In this document: positions 37,975-50,853 of the stretch, piece after piece | Numbering within the stretch: the stretch's first letter is position 1 | How the letters are laid out: each line of letters starts with the position of its first letter | Assembly (NCBI GenBank): GCA_038502055.1 | Contig: JAXRKN010000041.1 | Span: 1,903,501 to 1,967,500 of the forward strand | Source of the DNA: Tanytarsus gracilentus | Taxonomy: Eukaryota; Arthropoda; Insecta; Diptera; Chironomidae | Reading direction: 5' to 3' | DNA length: 64,000 nucleotides | The notes under the pieces: generated by a model | Seen by the model: the letters and a program-made list of their open reading frames with translations, nothing else | Told to the model about the DNA's origin: nothing | Databases searched by the model: none | Program-made: the position numbers and the translations under genes

Positions 37975-40900
37975 TTAATAATTTCAACCACGACAAAAAT
38001 CACATAAAATTATTATTCTATGCACGCGGGTGTGTTGATGATGAAAAGGGTACAACAGCAACAATGTTGAGGTGTTGATGAACTTTCTTGTTTGCTGTGT
38101 GCGTTTTTCGGCGGAAGTTTTTGCAATTAAAATAGAAACTTTTTTAACTTTTCACCAACCACGTGATTACGGTGTGTGCCACATTTCAACGAGTTCATTC
38201 ATCTTTATGGCTCTTTTGTGTGTACACAATATTTTATGTGCTTCCGTTATGAGCATGTACAAGAGTTTTTCTTCGTCTTCTTTATTTTTCCACTTCGAAC
38301 GGCGAAAAATCAATCAAAATGTTTTTCCCTTCATGTGCTTTTATAGCTAAATTTCTGCTTTCACTCATGTATATTCACATGTACACTTATAAAGTCATAC
38401 AACGACAGTTTTTCTTTCATGTATTTTCATGGAGTCCTTGCTGGAAAATTTGAGAAGAATTTTTTTATTTTTAAAAAATCTAAAATATTTTTCAAACTTT
38501 GAGCTACAAGTTTGATTCGAGTTTTTCTACAAGGACGTTTCACATTTATATGGAGCGAGAACTTGAACAAGAAAAGAAGAAAGAAAAATATTTCCATTTC
38601 AAAAATCACTTTCAAATATTTTTCATTGTGTTTATGCTCCACTCGATTTTCGCTTTATTTTTCCACGTGATTGGTGGAATGTTTAAAATTAGGTCTCTTT
38701 TGAAATTTAACCTACTTCTCAACCAATTTTCATACGAGCTTATTTTCGGCTGTTCTAATATTGTTGATCACGAAATCTTTTTTAAAGTTTTCACTTCCTG
38801 GCATTTTACTGATTTTTAGTTGAAACTTATTTTTTAAAATATCATTTTGCTTTCATCAAAGCTTAATTAATTTTAATTAGCTCAAAAGCTTTTTAGTAAC
38901 CACCTCACATAAATTTAAACTCCTTTACATTTATTTTCTTTCACGACATCACCACAAATTCCATTCAAACACTTCGAAACTATGGAAAGTTTTCCTCAAT
39001 AGAAATGTGATTTAAATTTTTCAAACATGAAAACTTCAAAAACTTTCAGTTTGCGGTGACAGAATGAAAACTTTTCGCACCAAACTTCCAACTTCTTCTT
39101 TTTCAACAATTGCACTAATGCATCAACACATAAACTGTTTTGTTATGATCAAATTCCACAATTTCACTCTCACAATGCAGTAGAAAATTATTTTGTATTT
39201 TTTTTAAATTTTTCCTTTCCTCCGCATTGCAATTTTCTCGTTTGTCTCTCTTTCACAAACCGTTTCGCACAAGCTACGAAATTTTTTTTTTATTTCAATT
39301 GTTGCAAAGTGAAAGGAAAACTATTTTCAGTCGTGCTTTTAAAAAAATTCTAAAAAGCATAAAGTGAGCAGAAAAAAGCTGTGTGAGTGCTCTTTTATGG
39401 CTTTTTCTCTCCTTTTTTTTCACTTTCGTCTTTTGCATTAGTCGTGATGATGAAAAACTTTTATTTTTAATGACTCTATCAAGATTTCTTTTTCATTTTA
39501 CAATTGAACGTTAGATGTGAGGATATAAAAAATGGAGGAAAATTTTTCTCTTTTTGAATGAAGCACACCAGATTTATGAAGAGATTGCATCTCTAGAATT
39601 TGTGTAGTTTGACAAAGTTGGAGCTCAGAGAAGAAGTTGCTTTGGCGTAGAAATCTCTTTCATCATGATGAAATGTGGGTTGAGTGACAGAATGAGGAAA
39701 AACTAATGGAACTGTCAGATTGCATTTGAATGGGAAAATGATAGGGAACAGAAGACTAATTTAAGCCTTTTTTTTGAAACAGATAAGAAATTAAAGATTT
39801 GAGCATGAAATCTAATTCAAATTTTAATTTGATCCGAAATACTTTTTTAATTTTTAACTGTTGAAATTTGAACTTTAAGGTTTTAGCTTTTATAATATAA
39901 TTTTTCGATTTTAAATTTGCTTTCCAACTTTAATTTTTTTCTCTAATTACTCGTTAAAATCCAGTAAACAGTGAATGTAATCATCATCAGTTGAAGCGCA
40001 CTCATTAAACTTTATTCACGATATTTTAATTCACAACTCTTGCATTTCCATTTATTTTTAAATTACAATTTCACTTTAATGAGCTTATAAGTACCTTCGT
40101 TTATGCATATGAGAGCTCATGCACTTTATGTATGATTCACACCACCAATTATAACCTAAAAACATCATCTGCACTCAACATTGTAGAAATAACTGCACTG
40201 TGAGTTTTCAATGAAAATTTTGTGCTTTTGTGATAGCGCATAGAGGAAAATTGTTCGATTGATTTAATAAAAATGCGAGCAACAGAAAGAAATCCTGTTC
40301 ACAAATACACATGCAGTCACTAATAATAAACACGAAAAAAATCGGAGCATAAACAATGGCACAGTTCCACTTCGAAGCTCATATTTCATAAATTTATGAC
40401 TCTACTCCTGATTTATGCTGTTATGTATTGCATAAAGTACACTTGGCGTTGTACTAAATTAAAAGTTGCCAAGGTTATTGCCAAAATATAATCCATAGAT
40501 TTTCACCTACTCCCGGCAGTTAATGTCACAAACTAATGTGTGTGCTTATTTTTGTTTATTCGACTCGTATCATACTGAGTGTCGAGAGCGATAATTTTTC
40601 ATTCACGAACCACTTTTTTTGAGGGTTGAAGGAAACGTGGAAATTTATAGAAATATTCATGAGGTGGAGACTTTGGAATTATAGAAATTTAAAATTGAAT
40701 TGAATTTAGAGATTTAAATTTGAGTAATTTAATTTTTATGTAAAATGCCTGGAACTTTGAAAATCAAAAATTTTGAAATAGTTTCTAGCCCTCGTTTTAA
40801 TGTCATAATAAATATATTTTTTCTGGCAATCGCATTTCAATGAAATTCAAATTATATTTGCAATCGATGACGAAACCTAGACAGCTTGAGAGCGATTATT

Positions 40901-43279
40901 ATTTTTGGAACAAAAATTTTACAGACATGCACAATATTTTTATCTGCATATTTCACTTTGTACACTGCACTTTCGAAAATAATTTTTTCTATTCCAATTT
41001 TTTCGTCTATTGTCGGTCGCGCTTAACAACGACATACTTCTAATTTTTATGAAGCTCTCGGGATATTTTCAGTCACTCGTTGCACTCAAAAAAATATCAC
41101 ATATCCTTCGACGCGACAATTATTATGTAAATTTATCCAAAAAATCTCATGGCTTTTATTGACATTTATCGCGCGAGCTTGAGAGAAAAAACTGAATTTT
41201 GTAATCAATTTCGACTGTTGCTGTGCGCAAAAGAGTTCGAGCGATATTCATCAAATTTCGAGGACGATTATTTGCAATTGAAATCGGATAAATATTTCAC
41301 AATGTTCATAGAGAAGGAGCGAGAAAAATTTTGAGGGAGGGAAAATGGCGGAAAAATTCAAAGTTGATTTGAAATTGAAATTTTTATTTGATTTTTGTGG
41401 GGTAAAAAAAGGAGAGACAACTTTACAATTAATTGCAATTTAAGATTTCTTTCTAAAAATGTCATTAAACGAAATAACACAATTTAAATAAAATTTATTG
41501 TTGTCTCAATATAAAAGTGCTTTTTCCTTGAAATTTCAAATTTTACTTTTTGATTTATTTTAAAGCAAAATATTTGCATAAAATCGAAAATTTTCGTTCT
41601 TCTTTAATATCACTCGCGAATTTTACACGACACGTTACATTTACCCCTGTGCCAAATAAGACAGTTAAATATGATGAAAATAATGCCAATAAAACTCTTT
41701 TTATAAGATCCCCAACATGTCACTTGAAGCACTCGAAAACAACTGGAAAAATGAGAATTTTTTAAAGTGGGAAAAAATTGACTTTATTGACGATTTTGTG
41801 AGCGGTTTCTATGGCATTTATTTTTTTAAAAAAAAAGAGAACATGTGCCACGAGCGATCGAGTCACTTCTGCAGCCCTGACTTTATCATGGTGGTCGTGG
41901 TTAGTTGGAAAATTCATCAACATATTTTTCCATCGCTAACAAGAACATCCGCACGTTTGTTATTTATCATCCATAACAACGCTAGTCTTTAAATACTTTC
42001 ATTCATTTTTCCTCCAATGTATTTACATTCCAGCGGTTTATGGAATGTTTGGCGTGGAGGTAGAGAGAAAAACTTTCTAGCCATAATAATTCACTTATAA
42101 AGAATTTTATTTTTGCCATTTATGTAGATTGGAAGTAATTGAATCAACAGAGTGCCAGTCAATGAGAGAGAGTGGGGTGTGGATGACTTTTAAACATGGG
42201 TTTGATGAATTTATTCTTAAAAACAGCTAGAAAGTGTTTTAACATGTAAAGTTTGCAATTCTATTTAATTTTTTAGGTATTTAAGAAATTCTTATTAGTT
42301 CATTAAGAAAGTCAATTAAACTTTTATAAACCCTCTTAAGCTTTTCATTCATCAACTCGGATTATTTTCGTTTTCCTAATTTCTATTCAAAAAGTAACTT
42401 AAATACTTTAAGAGCACTAAAATTCTTATAGAAAACTTCGAAGCTGTTGCCATGTAAAATCCGGAAATGAATGTGTCTGATGTTTGTGTGTCACATTCCA
42501 TTCAAGTTGATGGGAAGTCGTCTGATGCTATGATACGTTTTACATTTCACATTCTTTGCTTGCGAGCTTCTACATGTTCTTGTCACACACCTAAATGTCT
42601 CCTCTTTTATGCTTTCACACTCTGTCACTGAACATGGATGGATACAAATCACATTCAGCTTTAGCTTTTTTCACGGGAATAAATAAATTCCCATAAAAGA
42701 CCTTTTTCAACAGACATATCGTAATGGAAGCAAACTTCATCACATTTGTCGTCGTCGTGCATAGTGAAAGTTTTTACTGCATTCACTTTGTCTCACATTG
42801 CACATGAATATTTATTTCTTTCCTATATCAAAGTGAACATCGAGACTATACAGGTGTTCGTGTATGATGATGATGATGATGATGATCCTTTACATTGTCA
42901 CTCGTGCGAACTTTTTAAATGAAGCAGCAATTACATATTGACGCATGAGCGATTTTTAATATATTTCCTGGAAGATTTTTTTAATTTTAATGAATGATGC
43001 AAACTGAGTAAAGTGGGTTAAAAAAATTATTTAAAAATGATTTTAAAATAAAATTCAGAGAAAAACGTTCATTTTAAATTTTTGTTCAATTTTTCTAAAA
43101 ATATTTTTTTCCGGTCACAATATTTTGTTTCAATTCATTAAGCTTCATGGATTATCCATTTTAATCTGTGAAAAAGAAACTCTTTTATTACATCCATTTA
43201 TATGCAGTCACGCGGAAAAACATTTTCCTGCCTCACATCCTTTCAACGCGTTTAATATTGCAACACGAGCGATTTAACA
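37975..43279. other. long non-coding stretch
   Basis: This 5.3 kb of AT-rich DNA lies upstream of LRRC49 (-) and of the unrecognised plus-strand gene. I found no exon that joins to another, no RNA gene and no protein family match. A (ATG)n microsatellite is at 42864-42886. LRRC49 and the next gene are divergent, so promoters and enhancers of both are likely here, but I cannot point to them. Confidence 0.5.
42864..42886 (+). repeat. (ATG)7 microsatellite
   Basis: Seven perfect ATG units plus AT, seen directly in non-coding sequence. Confidence 0.85.
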
Positions 43280-46245
43280 ATGTCCAACGAACATGATGTT
43301 ATAATAATTGCGGACAATGATTTATATGAATGTTGTCTCGATCAGGTGGATTTGAATTTAAAAATTACTTCTTTATATTTTTTGAAAGTTTTTTATTTTT
43401 TTAATTCAGCTTTTTACATAATTCTTTATTCATGTTTTAATATTGGTTAAAATTATCATAAGTTGATAAAAATTAAAAGAATTTTTCAGATTCAAAAATA
43501 TCGATAAATCTTAAAAGATTTGAAATCTATAGCGGAGCTGTAAAAAATCAAATAAAATCAAATGCGTAATTTGATAAATTCCAAAAATACGAAATGAGTG
43601 AAGCCCTTCATGGTCACTATATGCACATGAATATGTTTACTCATAGTGAGAGTCACACCATCGACATACTCAATATATTTTGTTGCTACTTTATTTGTTC
43701 AGTGGGAAATTTAATACATTTTACAACAAATAATTTCTCGACTTCTCCACCTTAACTAATTTATTTTTCCATCGACTATCCAGTCACCATTTGAAGCTCG
43801 TTTGATGAAGGTGCTAAGTAGTAACTTATTAAAGTCGTTCGGAACATGAAAGAATAGAAAGAGAAAAAATGTAAATGCATAAAAGGGTAGCCACGTCTAA
43901 TTACCGAGAATCATGAACATGGCTGAGCTTAATTAAGTGATTTAGTGACTCGTAATTCGCTTTTGATAGTGCCAATTTGAATAATGTTAATGCGAATATT
44001 GAGTTGGCTGTTGCTGTAGAAAAAATTTATTGACCAACATTGTGAGCGACATGTAATAATAATTTTTCGCCTTTTATGTCACATGCAAAGCAATAAATTT
44101 ATGGAAAAGTGATGTGACTGTGTTATAATTACATGACCATCGACAGTAAAAAGTGGATTTTTATGTGCGACGAAGAAAAATTTTCATTTATAAATATTTT
44201 TGAAGGGTGTAAAGAACATTCATGGATAAAAATGAAAATTTCCAGGGTTGAAGACATTTAAATTTAAAAAATAGGTTAAAAATCCAACTCAAAACAAGTT
44301 TAATTTTTATGATCAAACACCCACTTTTATAGGGTTTAAAAAATTCTACAGAAAGTGAAAAATTAAAGTCGAGTTGAGCAGAAAAAATCGATGGAATCCC
44401 TCGGCAGTGATTTAAAGAACTACAAGTCTCTCTTCGAAGAGATTGCACAAAATGATAGTGAAATTTATTTGACGAAATCGTTTCAAGATGCCATTCGATA
44501 TTCTGACAGTAACAACAACACCAACAGTAATAACAGAAGCGATGACGATGAAACAAGATGTTGTTGTTGTAAAGTTCACCGCACTACAAACCAATTGCCA
44601 AATGCTTCATTCATTGCAGGCGGTGCGGTTACAAACACAAAGTCACTCAACGTCTCCAACAATATCTACAACACCATCTGGATAGGCGAAATGAAAAACG
44701 CTACCGATTACATTTTTTATTTGAACGAAACGCGAAGAAATAGCTTCAGTAGCTTAAACAAGGATAATCGATCAAATTATTACAATTTAATGCGCAATGA
44801 TAGTCATTCGTTAAATTACACCGACGCATCATCAATTTCGGTTCAGAAGAGCCACAATGATGATACGAAAAATTTCCTCCAAGTTCCAAAGCTCGAAATT
44901 GAGGACATGCGAAGAACGCCGGAGTTCGAAGATATTTCAAAGAGAATTGATCAAATTCACACGCTCGATGCTAAAGTCTCGTCGCTGATTTACAAGAGCA
45001 TCGAAGTACATGCTGATATTTTGGTTAGATGATTTTTAGTGATTTTTTTAAGAGTGTCCACAAAAATTTCGCTGCATTTCAAACTTTATTTTTATGATTT
45101 CGTTTTCACTCTAAATTTATTCATTTTTTATTTCTCATTTCTAAAATCGATCGAGCGCGGAACTGTCGAGTAATAAATCCTACTCTCTCTGCAGTTCAAT
45201 TCAATCGAAGTGCGTCCATAAAAAATCATTTCGAGAGAGCGATTTTCTCTTTTATTGCAAGCTATAAATTATTTTTAATCCTATTATTGCGAATGTAAAA
45301 TCTCATTTTAAGGGCATAAGGTTGTTTCATAAGATGCGAATTTGCATATAAAGTGTTATAGATGTGAAAACAAAGTGCCCTTTAGTGAGGCATCATTTTG
45401 ACCCTTTTTCCGGTAAATTGTGCGGCTCAAGATGTTGCATTATCACACGGATGTAATTACAAGAGTGATTTGTAAATCACCATGTACAACCTTTTTCACC
45501 TGTACATTCATAAATTTGTGCGAACCTCACTCATGTCCACCCTCAAAATACCGTTTTCATATCCCTTTTTTATTCATTTTATTTTGTTAAAGCTCCAGCT
45601 CAGATTTTGAATTAAGCAAAAGAATCACGTCAGAATTCCATTCGTCATTGCAAAAAAGGGATTCATCACAAAGATTATTATAAACTGAAAGTAACGTTAT
45701 TTTATGCACTGATGGAACCCAAATTCTTAGAGCTTAAACATCTAGCGACAATTTTTTAATGAAAAATAATATTAAAAATCCTGGATTAAAATTTTTCAGA
45801 TGCAATAAAAAATGTTTTTAATTGTTTCTAATTTTCTATTAAATTTTTCGCTCAGTGCTGTGCATGTGTTTACATACAAACTTACATGCTTAGTTGATCT
45901 CTTTTTTGCCCCTTCTCACTTTTCTCATTTTTCTCATCTATCCACCCCGACACTTCCTTTATAATTCCATGTTGGATTAAGTACAATGCTGTTTCTTATC
46001 TTCATCTTACAACCATTTCTCTTCTTTTTCTCTCATTAAAGTCATTGGATGCGACTGTTAGTCGATTACTGGCGGAGACAAGGAAGATCCTCGAAGAGCT
46101 TGAGGATGTGAAATGTCTCGATGACATTATCGATATGCTGAATAGTGAGAGCTCATTCAAGCCAATTATACATCGTGAATGGATGTTTCCGATCGAAAAC
46201 AGTAATATACCGATTGATGAAGGCATTGTTGTAAGTTTTGCTTAA
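43280..46245 (+). CDS. unrecognised Asn/Ser-rich protein with helical C-terminus
   Basis: I do not recognise this protein. The main exon (44391..45023, or 44382..45023 if spliced upstream) starts MESLGSDLKNYKSLFEEIAQ after an in-frame stop at 44364. It has an Asn/Ser-rich stretch, four adjacent cysteines (DDETRCCCCKVHR) and a helical end (SKRIDQIHTLDAKVSSLIYK). Exon 46042..46245 continues in phase 0 (SLDATVSRLLAETRKILEEL, a likely coiled coil) and ends in a stop at 46243-46245, followed by AATAAA at 46259. However, GTAAGT at 46231 could be a donor to a later exon I could not find. A possible first exon is 43280..43345 (MSNEHDVIIIADNDLYECCL), ending in CAG before GT and joining AAAAAATCG at 44382 in phase 0. 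The link between the two helical exons is the best supported part; its donor is GTTAGA. The upstream exon is a weaker guess. Confidence 0.5.
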
Positions 46246-47833
46246 AGATTTTTGCAAAAATAAAACATTTTTTTATTAAAATTAGTTTAAAATGTAAATT
46301 TTATAGATGAAAATTTTATCTTTAGAGATTAAAATAAAAATTAAGTTTAACCAAATTTAAAATTTTCACAAATGCTTTAAATTCCACTCCCTTAAAATCA
46401 TATATGAATGTATACAATATGTGTCGGTAAGAAATCGAGGGTGAAAGATGAGAGATTAAATATTTGGGGAATTCAGAGGTTTGTGGTAATAATTTGCTTT
46501 ATTGTTCATTTTTAAAAACACATTTGTACAATAAATAATTTTGCGGAAGTTTTTTTTTTATAGAAGTTAAGGAATTTTATTTTGATTGGAAAATCTCTTC
46601 AGTGCACCCGACAGTGATTGCTTTAAAGGAATTTTCTCCTGCTAAGATTCTTCTAAGGGACTTTAGGGTGATGAAAATAAACAAAATTCCTCTTGTATGT
46701 TTTCCTTCACGGTCAGTGGCAGGCAGCGAGAGAAAGAACCTTTTTTCATATTATAAATTCAATATTGTTATCACGGGCAGTGAAGCATGCTTGACTCCAC
46801 TGAGGGTGATTTTTCTGTTAGATGAAGAAAAGAGTGTTTTTGTGTAAATACATCATGCATTAAATATTCCGGATCGAGATAGCAAACACAATATACAACA
46901 GCTCAATAAATTGCGAACCGTTTTTTTTCGGGCCAAGAAATATCAAATTTCTTTTTTTAACTTAAAGTCAATATGAAAATATTTTTGCTCTCCTCGTCTG
47001 TGACACATTTAATGAACGACCACAAAGTCGTAATCGATAAGCGGCTTATTCATTCACGAGGTTCTCAAGTGGTCGAAGGCAACAAATGCGGAATTTGTGA
47101 GAGTGAGAAAATCGAATTGGAAATTGGATATTTTTCGTATGATTTTCTTAAGAATCGAGAAATTTTTTATTTTGGATCGTGATTTAGAGGCAAAAAAATA
47201 GATTTTTTTGAAATATATTTTTTAATGAACATTTAATTTTAAAAAAAATCTAATTTAATTAAGTTTAGGAGGAAAATAAAATAATTCCCACCCAGTTGAC
47301 CCCAAATTTTACAACGTGAAAAATACAAACACACAACATGTGACGAAGTTGTTGGAAGAAACGGCCTCTTGACCTCCACGACAGTATGTTCCCATGTTCC
47401 GTTGGAAAATATTTACAACATATTTTTCCTATTAATACATAGAACTAGAGCAAAATTCCTTTCTTTTGTACGCGTCCATTGTTAACAAGCTATCTGGGAC
47501 ATGTTAAATGTCTAAATACACAATTTTTCATTTATTATTTCCTTGAAGAAAAAAATATTCTTTTTGAACACAACATTCGATTTTAAAGCAAACTGAAGTT
47601 AGCAACATTCAGATGAAAATAAAAATACGAGTGTTAAATCATTTTGAATGAGAAACATTAAGTAATACGATAAATATTTTGGTGTCTGATTTACATCATC
47701 CATCGAGGCGCTTTTGGCCCCAAAAAATAAAAGAAGATAAAGAACGTTGTTTATGGCAGAGATTTTCATGCTGTTGTTGATGGCCATTCGTTATATATAA
47801 AAAGCATTTGATTGATGAATATTGTGCGCTTGT
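46246..47833. other. convergent intergenic region before Rh50
   Basis: This 1.6-kb AT-rich stretch lies between the plus-strand unrecognised gene and the distal end of Rh50 (-). It includes the AATAAA at 46259. Two short open frames (46602-46847 and 46973-47182) do not join the preceding exon in phase and match nothing I know. Confidence 0.5.
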
Positions 47834-47952
47834 TTATTGCAATCTCTCGTCACGATTGTATTCGTGATGATCCGGAGTCTCCCAATAAATGTCGTCCTTA
47901 TGATGCTCGTGTGTTTTTAGTTGTCTGAATGTTGGACTTTTCAGCACGAACC
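47834..47952 (-). CDS. Rh50: Rh50 alternative last exon, distal
   Basis: The exon starts after the acceptor TTTTAAAACAG and encodes GFVLKSPTFRQLKTHEHHKD, then DIYWETPDHHEYNRDERLQ and a TAA stop. It joins the upstream donor at 48470 in the same phase as the proximal exon. The DxxYWExP motif matches the C-terminal tails of vertebrate Rh proteins (such as AVYWEMPEEE), so it is probably a true Rh50 end. Confidence 0.8.
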
Positions 47953-50853
47953 CTGTTTTAAAGGTAAAAGAATAAAATTACATAAAATTCATCGGGGCAG
48001 AAATCCAGGAAATTAAATAATCAAATATATTTATCAAACTCTCTACAGTGCAATTTATTTTAAAGTGAAAAACTATCCACAGGGAAAAAACCAATTATAA
48101 GGATGAAGTGGAATCTCTAAGGAAAACACGCAAAATTTCAATTTACTTCTTCAAAGCGTCCTTAAAAATTTGCTCGGCCTTTCCCACCATAGGATTATAA
48201 CTCGGCTTCACATCGACAATGGCAGGAATTTTTTCAATTTCCGACGCAACATTCCACCAAAGATCATCTCGAAACATCTCATTTGGGCTCAATAGAGCAC
48301 CGAAATAAGGCGTTTTGATAATCAAACCTTCATTATGGGCGAGCGTGTGTATATTAAGATCAAAATAATAGAAAAGGAAATTTTTTTGTTGCGATAAAGA
48401 AAGGACGAAGAAAAATCTCATTTTTGTTATCTTAAAAAGCATAAAAAAAATAAAATGGTTCCTTCGTACCTGTAAACAAGCCACCAACGATGGCGATGAC
48501 GAGTGTGAGGAGGATGGCGAAAAGTTGAAAGGCTGCTTGCTTCTGTGAAGATCTTCCAAAGCCCTAAAGGAAATATTTTTATTTTTTAATGTTTTTCACA
48601 AAACTTTTAAATTAACAGAAAAAAAGTTCCTTTCACGTGCAAAATCACTCACCCCAATGATCATTTCATGTTCTTCTTCAATTCCTTCAGTTAGATTTTT
48701 CATAGCTGGAAAAATTGTGTACAAAGAGTCACCATAAGCATCCTTGGTAGCGAAATATGCAAAAATTGCCGAGAAAATTGCTGATGCGACTGCGGGCATG
48801 CCATGAAGATTGTGTACACCGCATGTGTCTGTGGAGAGGAAAAATATAATGGAATTAATGTCCATATTGTCAATACATTTTCATTTAGGAGAGAAAAGCC
48901 ATGCTGAAAATTTATAGTTGCATGCTGCACGGATTTTCAACTCGAATGAGGACGATTTTTTTAAAGTGAGGTGAAGATAAATTAATAAAGACATTAATTT
49001 ATGGCAGAGGTAAAAGGTTGAAAGTGTAGCGTCGAAAAAAATCCGTGGCTTAAAATAAAATATTCTCAAGTGCGATTAAGTGGTTTCAAGATTTTCAGAA
49101 GAACTCGAATATAATTTAAATGGTATAAAATTAATTTTTTAGTTGGTATAATAATTTTTTAAGGATCTAAAAATTTAAAATTTTTAAAATTCTCTAAATA
49201 TTTTATTTTAATGAATAAATTATTTACTAAAAACTTCGTATTGATTAAAGAAAAAAAATTTTTTTGCAAATGGTATAAAAAGTGTTAATTTTTTCGAACT
49301 CTCACTTTACTTCAAATCCTTTGAGGATATAAAAATTACACTCACCTGCGATGCGGGCTTTTTCCAACATTTTAGGCTACACCGCAGACAATAATTCACG
49401 GTTGATAGTGGAAGAAGAGCAAAAGTAAAATAAATTACAGTAAAAAATAAAAATAATTAAGGAATAAAAGAACTTTACGGATAAATAGCGATAGCCAAGA
49501 ACGGAAAGCAGTCCAGCAAATGTACCAATTAGTAATGCTCCGACTGGATGAATCAATAAGTTTACACACGAACCAACTGAAAAAAGAACAAGAGTACACA
49601 ATTTATAAGAGGCATGTGACTGCTGGCGAGGCTCATAAGGACTCGATAGATATGAGAGAAAAAGAATTAAATTTAATCACAAACCTGCAACGCCACCAGC
49701 TAATGTTGAATTCTGTACGTGAACCATATCGAGCTTATTATCTTTCGAGACTATCGCAGAGACGATGATTGCGGTGACTGTGCAGGCAGCTAAAGATAAA
49801 TATGTGTGTAATATTGCACGTTCTTGCTCGGGTCCATCGACGAGAGCAGAATTGAAAGACGGCCAGAAAATCCATAAAAATACTGAACCAACCATGGCAA
49901 AAATGTCGGAGTTGTACGACGCGCCTTCAAGCTCGCCCGCCTTGCAATTTTCTTTTTTCGGACGAAGAATAAAACTGCAAGCTAGTCCGAAGTATGCACC
50001 AAAAGCATGCACAGTAATTGAGCCACCAACATCCACGACCTAAATTCAGTTTCGTTTAAAAGTTATTTAAATCTTTTTATCCAAACCTCGCACCTTCATA
50101 AGTTCAATTTGCAAATATTCATTTGATGCGAAGAGAACAATCTCGATGAGACCCATAACAAGCAATTGAATGGGTGAAATTCTCCCTAGTAACGCACCCA
50201 TGGAGATGAGAACTGATGCAGCTGCAATGTCAGCGCCAATAATATTTGCGAGCGATAATCTGATTATATATGAAAAATGGGGATCGTTGAGTTTAAAGTT
50301 AGAGCGAAATTTTTAAAAATTTAATTTTTAACGTACATATTTAGTTTGAAATTTTTGACGCATTTAAAAAATTTCAATATTTTTGCTAACTTCACACAAG
50401 TCATCGACTTTTCAGCTTTACATAAATTTTTCATTGACAACAACAACAACCAGGTTAACTTACTTGATGGTGCCATGTTCCATTGCGAAAAACCCCCGCA
50501 TTAGAATGGCCCATTGAATACAGAGTGCGGCCACAAACAAGTTAAATCCCGTCGCACTGTAGCCATAGCGTTTGAGGAAGGTCATCAGGAAACCAAAACC
50601 GATGAAAATCATTACGTGAATATCTTGAAAATCTATAAATTGAGAGTGAGAGATTTGTGTGCGCATTTGATGGCTACGAGTGAGCTCTCTTACGTGCATA
50701 TTTTGGTATGACGAAGCCCTCTTCCGCTTGAGTTCCATTTTTGGGCTTTAATTCGGTATCGTAATCTGTGCACACTCCAAAAATTACGATAAATGTAACC
50801 TGAACTATCAGGAGGAGAACATAACCAGATACACCCGGAGCTTTCTCGTGCAT
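47834..50853 (-). CDS. Rh50: Rh-type ammonium transporter Rh50, two alternative C-termini
   Basis: Rh glycoproteins are trimeric membrane channels for ammonia. Common exons are 50694..50853, 50464..50632, 50094..50259, 49685..50039, 49479..49576, 49346..49376 (31 nt), 48653..48828 and 48470..48563. Diagnostic blocks are HFQDIHVMIFIGFGFLMTFL, NIIGADIAAASVLISMGALL, VDVGGSITVHAFGAYFGLAC, DIFAMVGSVFLWIFWPSFNS, GGVAVGSCVNLLIHPVGAL and DTCGVHNLHGMPAVASAIFS. This includes the FQDxHVMIF and GSxxxHxFGAYFGL signatures with pore histidines. From exon 48470..48563 the reading frame can continue into either of two last exons. The proximal one, 48143..48327, gives 477 residues in total and ends FKDALKK. 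The distal one, 47834..47952, gives 455 residues and ends NRDERLQ. Both are in phase. The start is the ATG at 50853, just before the first membrane helix (SGYVLLLIVQVTFIVIFGVC). Confidence 0.93.
48143..48327 (-). CDS. Rh50: Rh50 alternative last exon, proximal
   Basis: The exon begins GT at a weak acceptor (ATGAAG, little pyrimidine tract) and encodes GLIIKTPYFGALLSPNEMFR, then DDLWWNV and a 30-residue tail, with a TAA stop at 48143-48145. It is already part of the Rh50 entry; it is listed separately because it competes with the distal exon. Confidence 0.75.

Noticed and set aside
41149..41334. Sixty-one-codon frame with a charged peptide in the 38-43 kb stretch
   Set aside because: It has an ATG and a mixed composition, but no homologue known to me, no signal peptide and no compatible exon nearby; chance is more likely.
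46603..46847. Exon candidate after the acceptor CTCTTCAG at 46602
   Set aside because: Joining donor 46230 to this acceptor gives a stop within five codons.
46973..47182. Frame containing NKCGICESEKIELE
   Set aside because: I tested it as a third exon of the unrecognised gene, but no acceptor joins the phase-0 donor at 46230 in frame, and there is no zinc-finger spacing.
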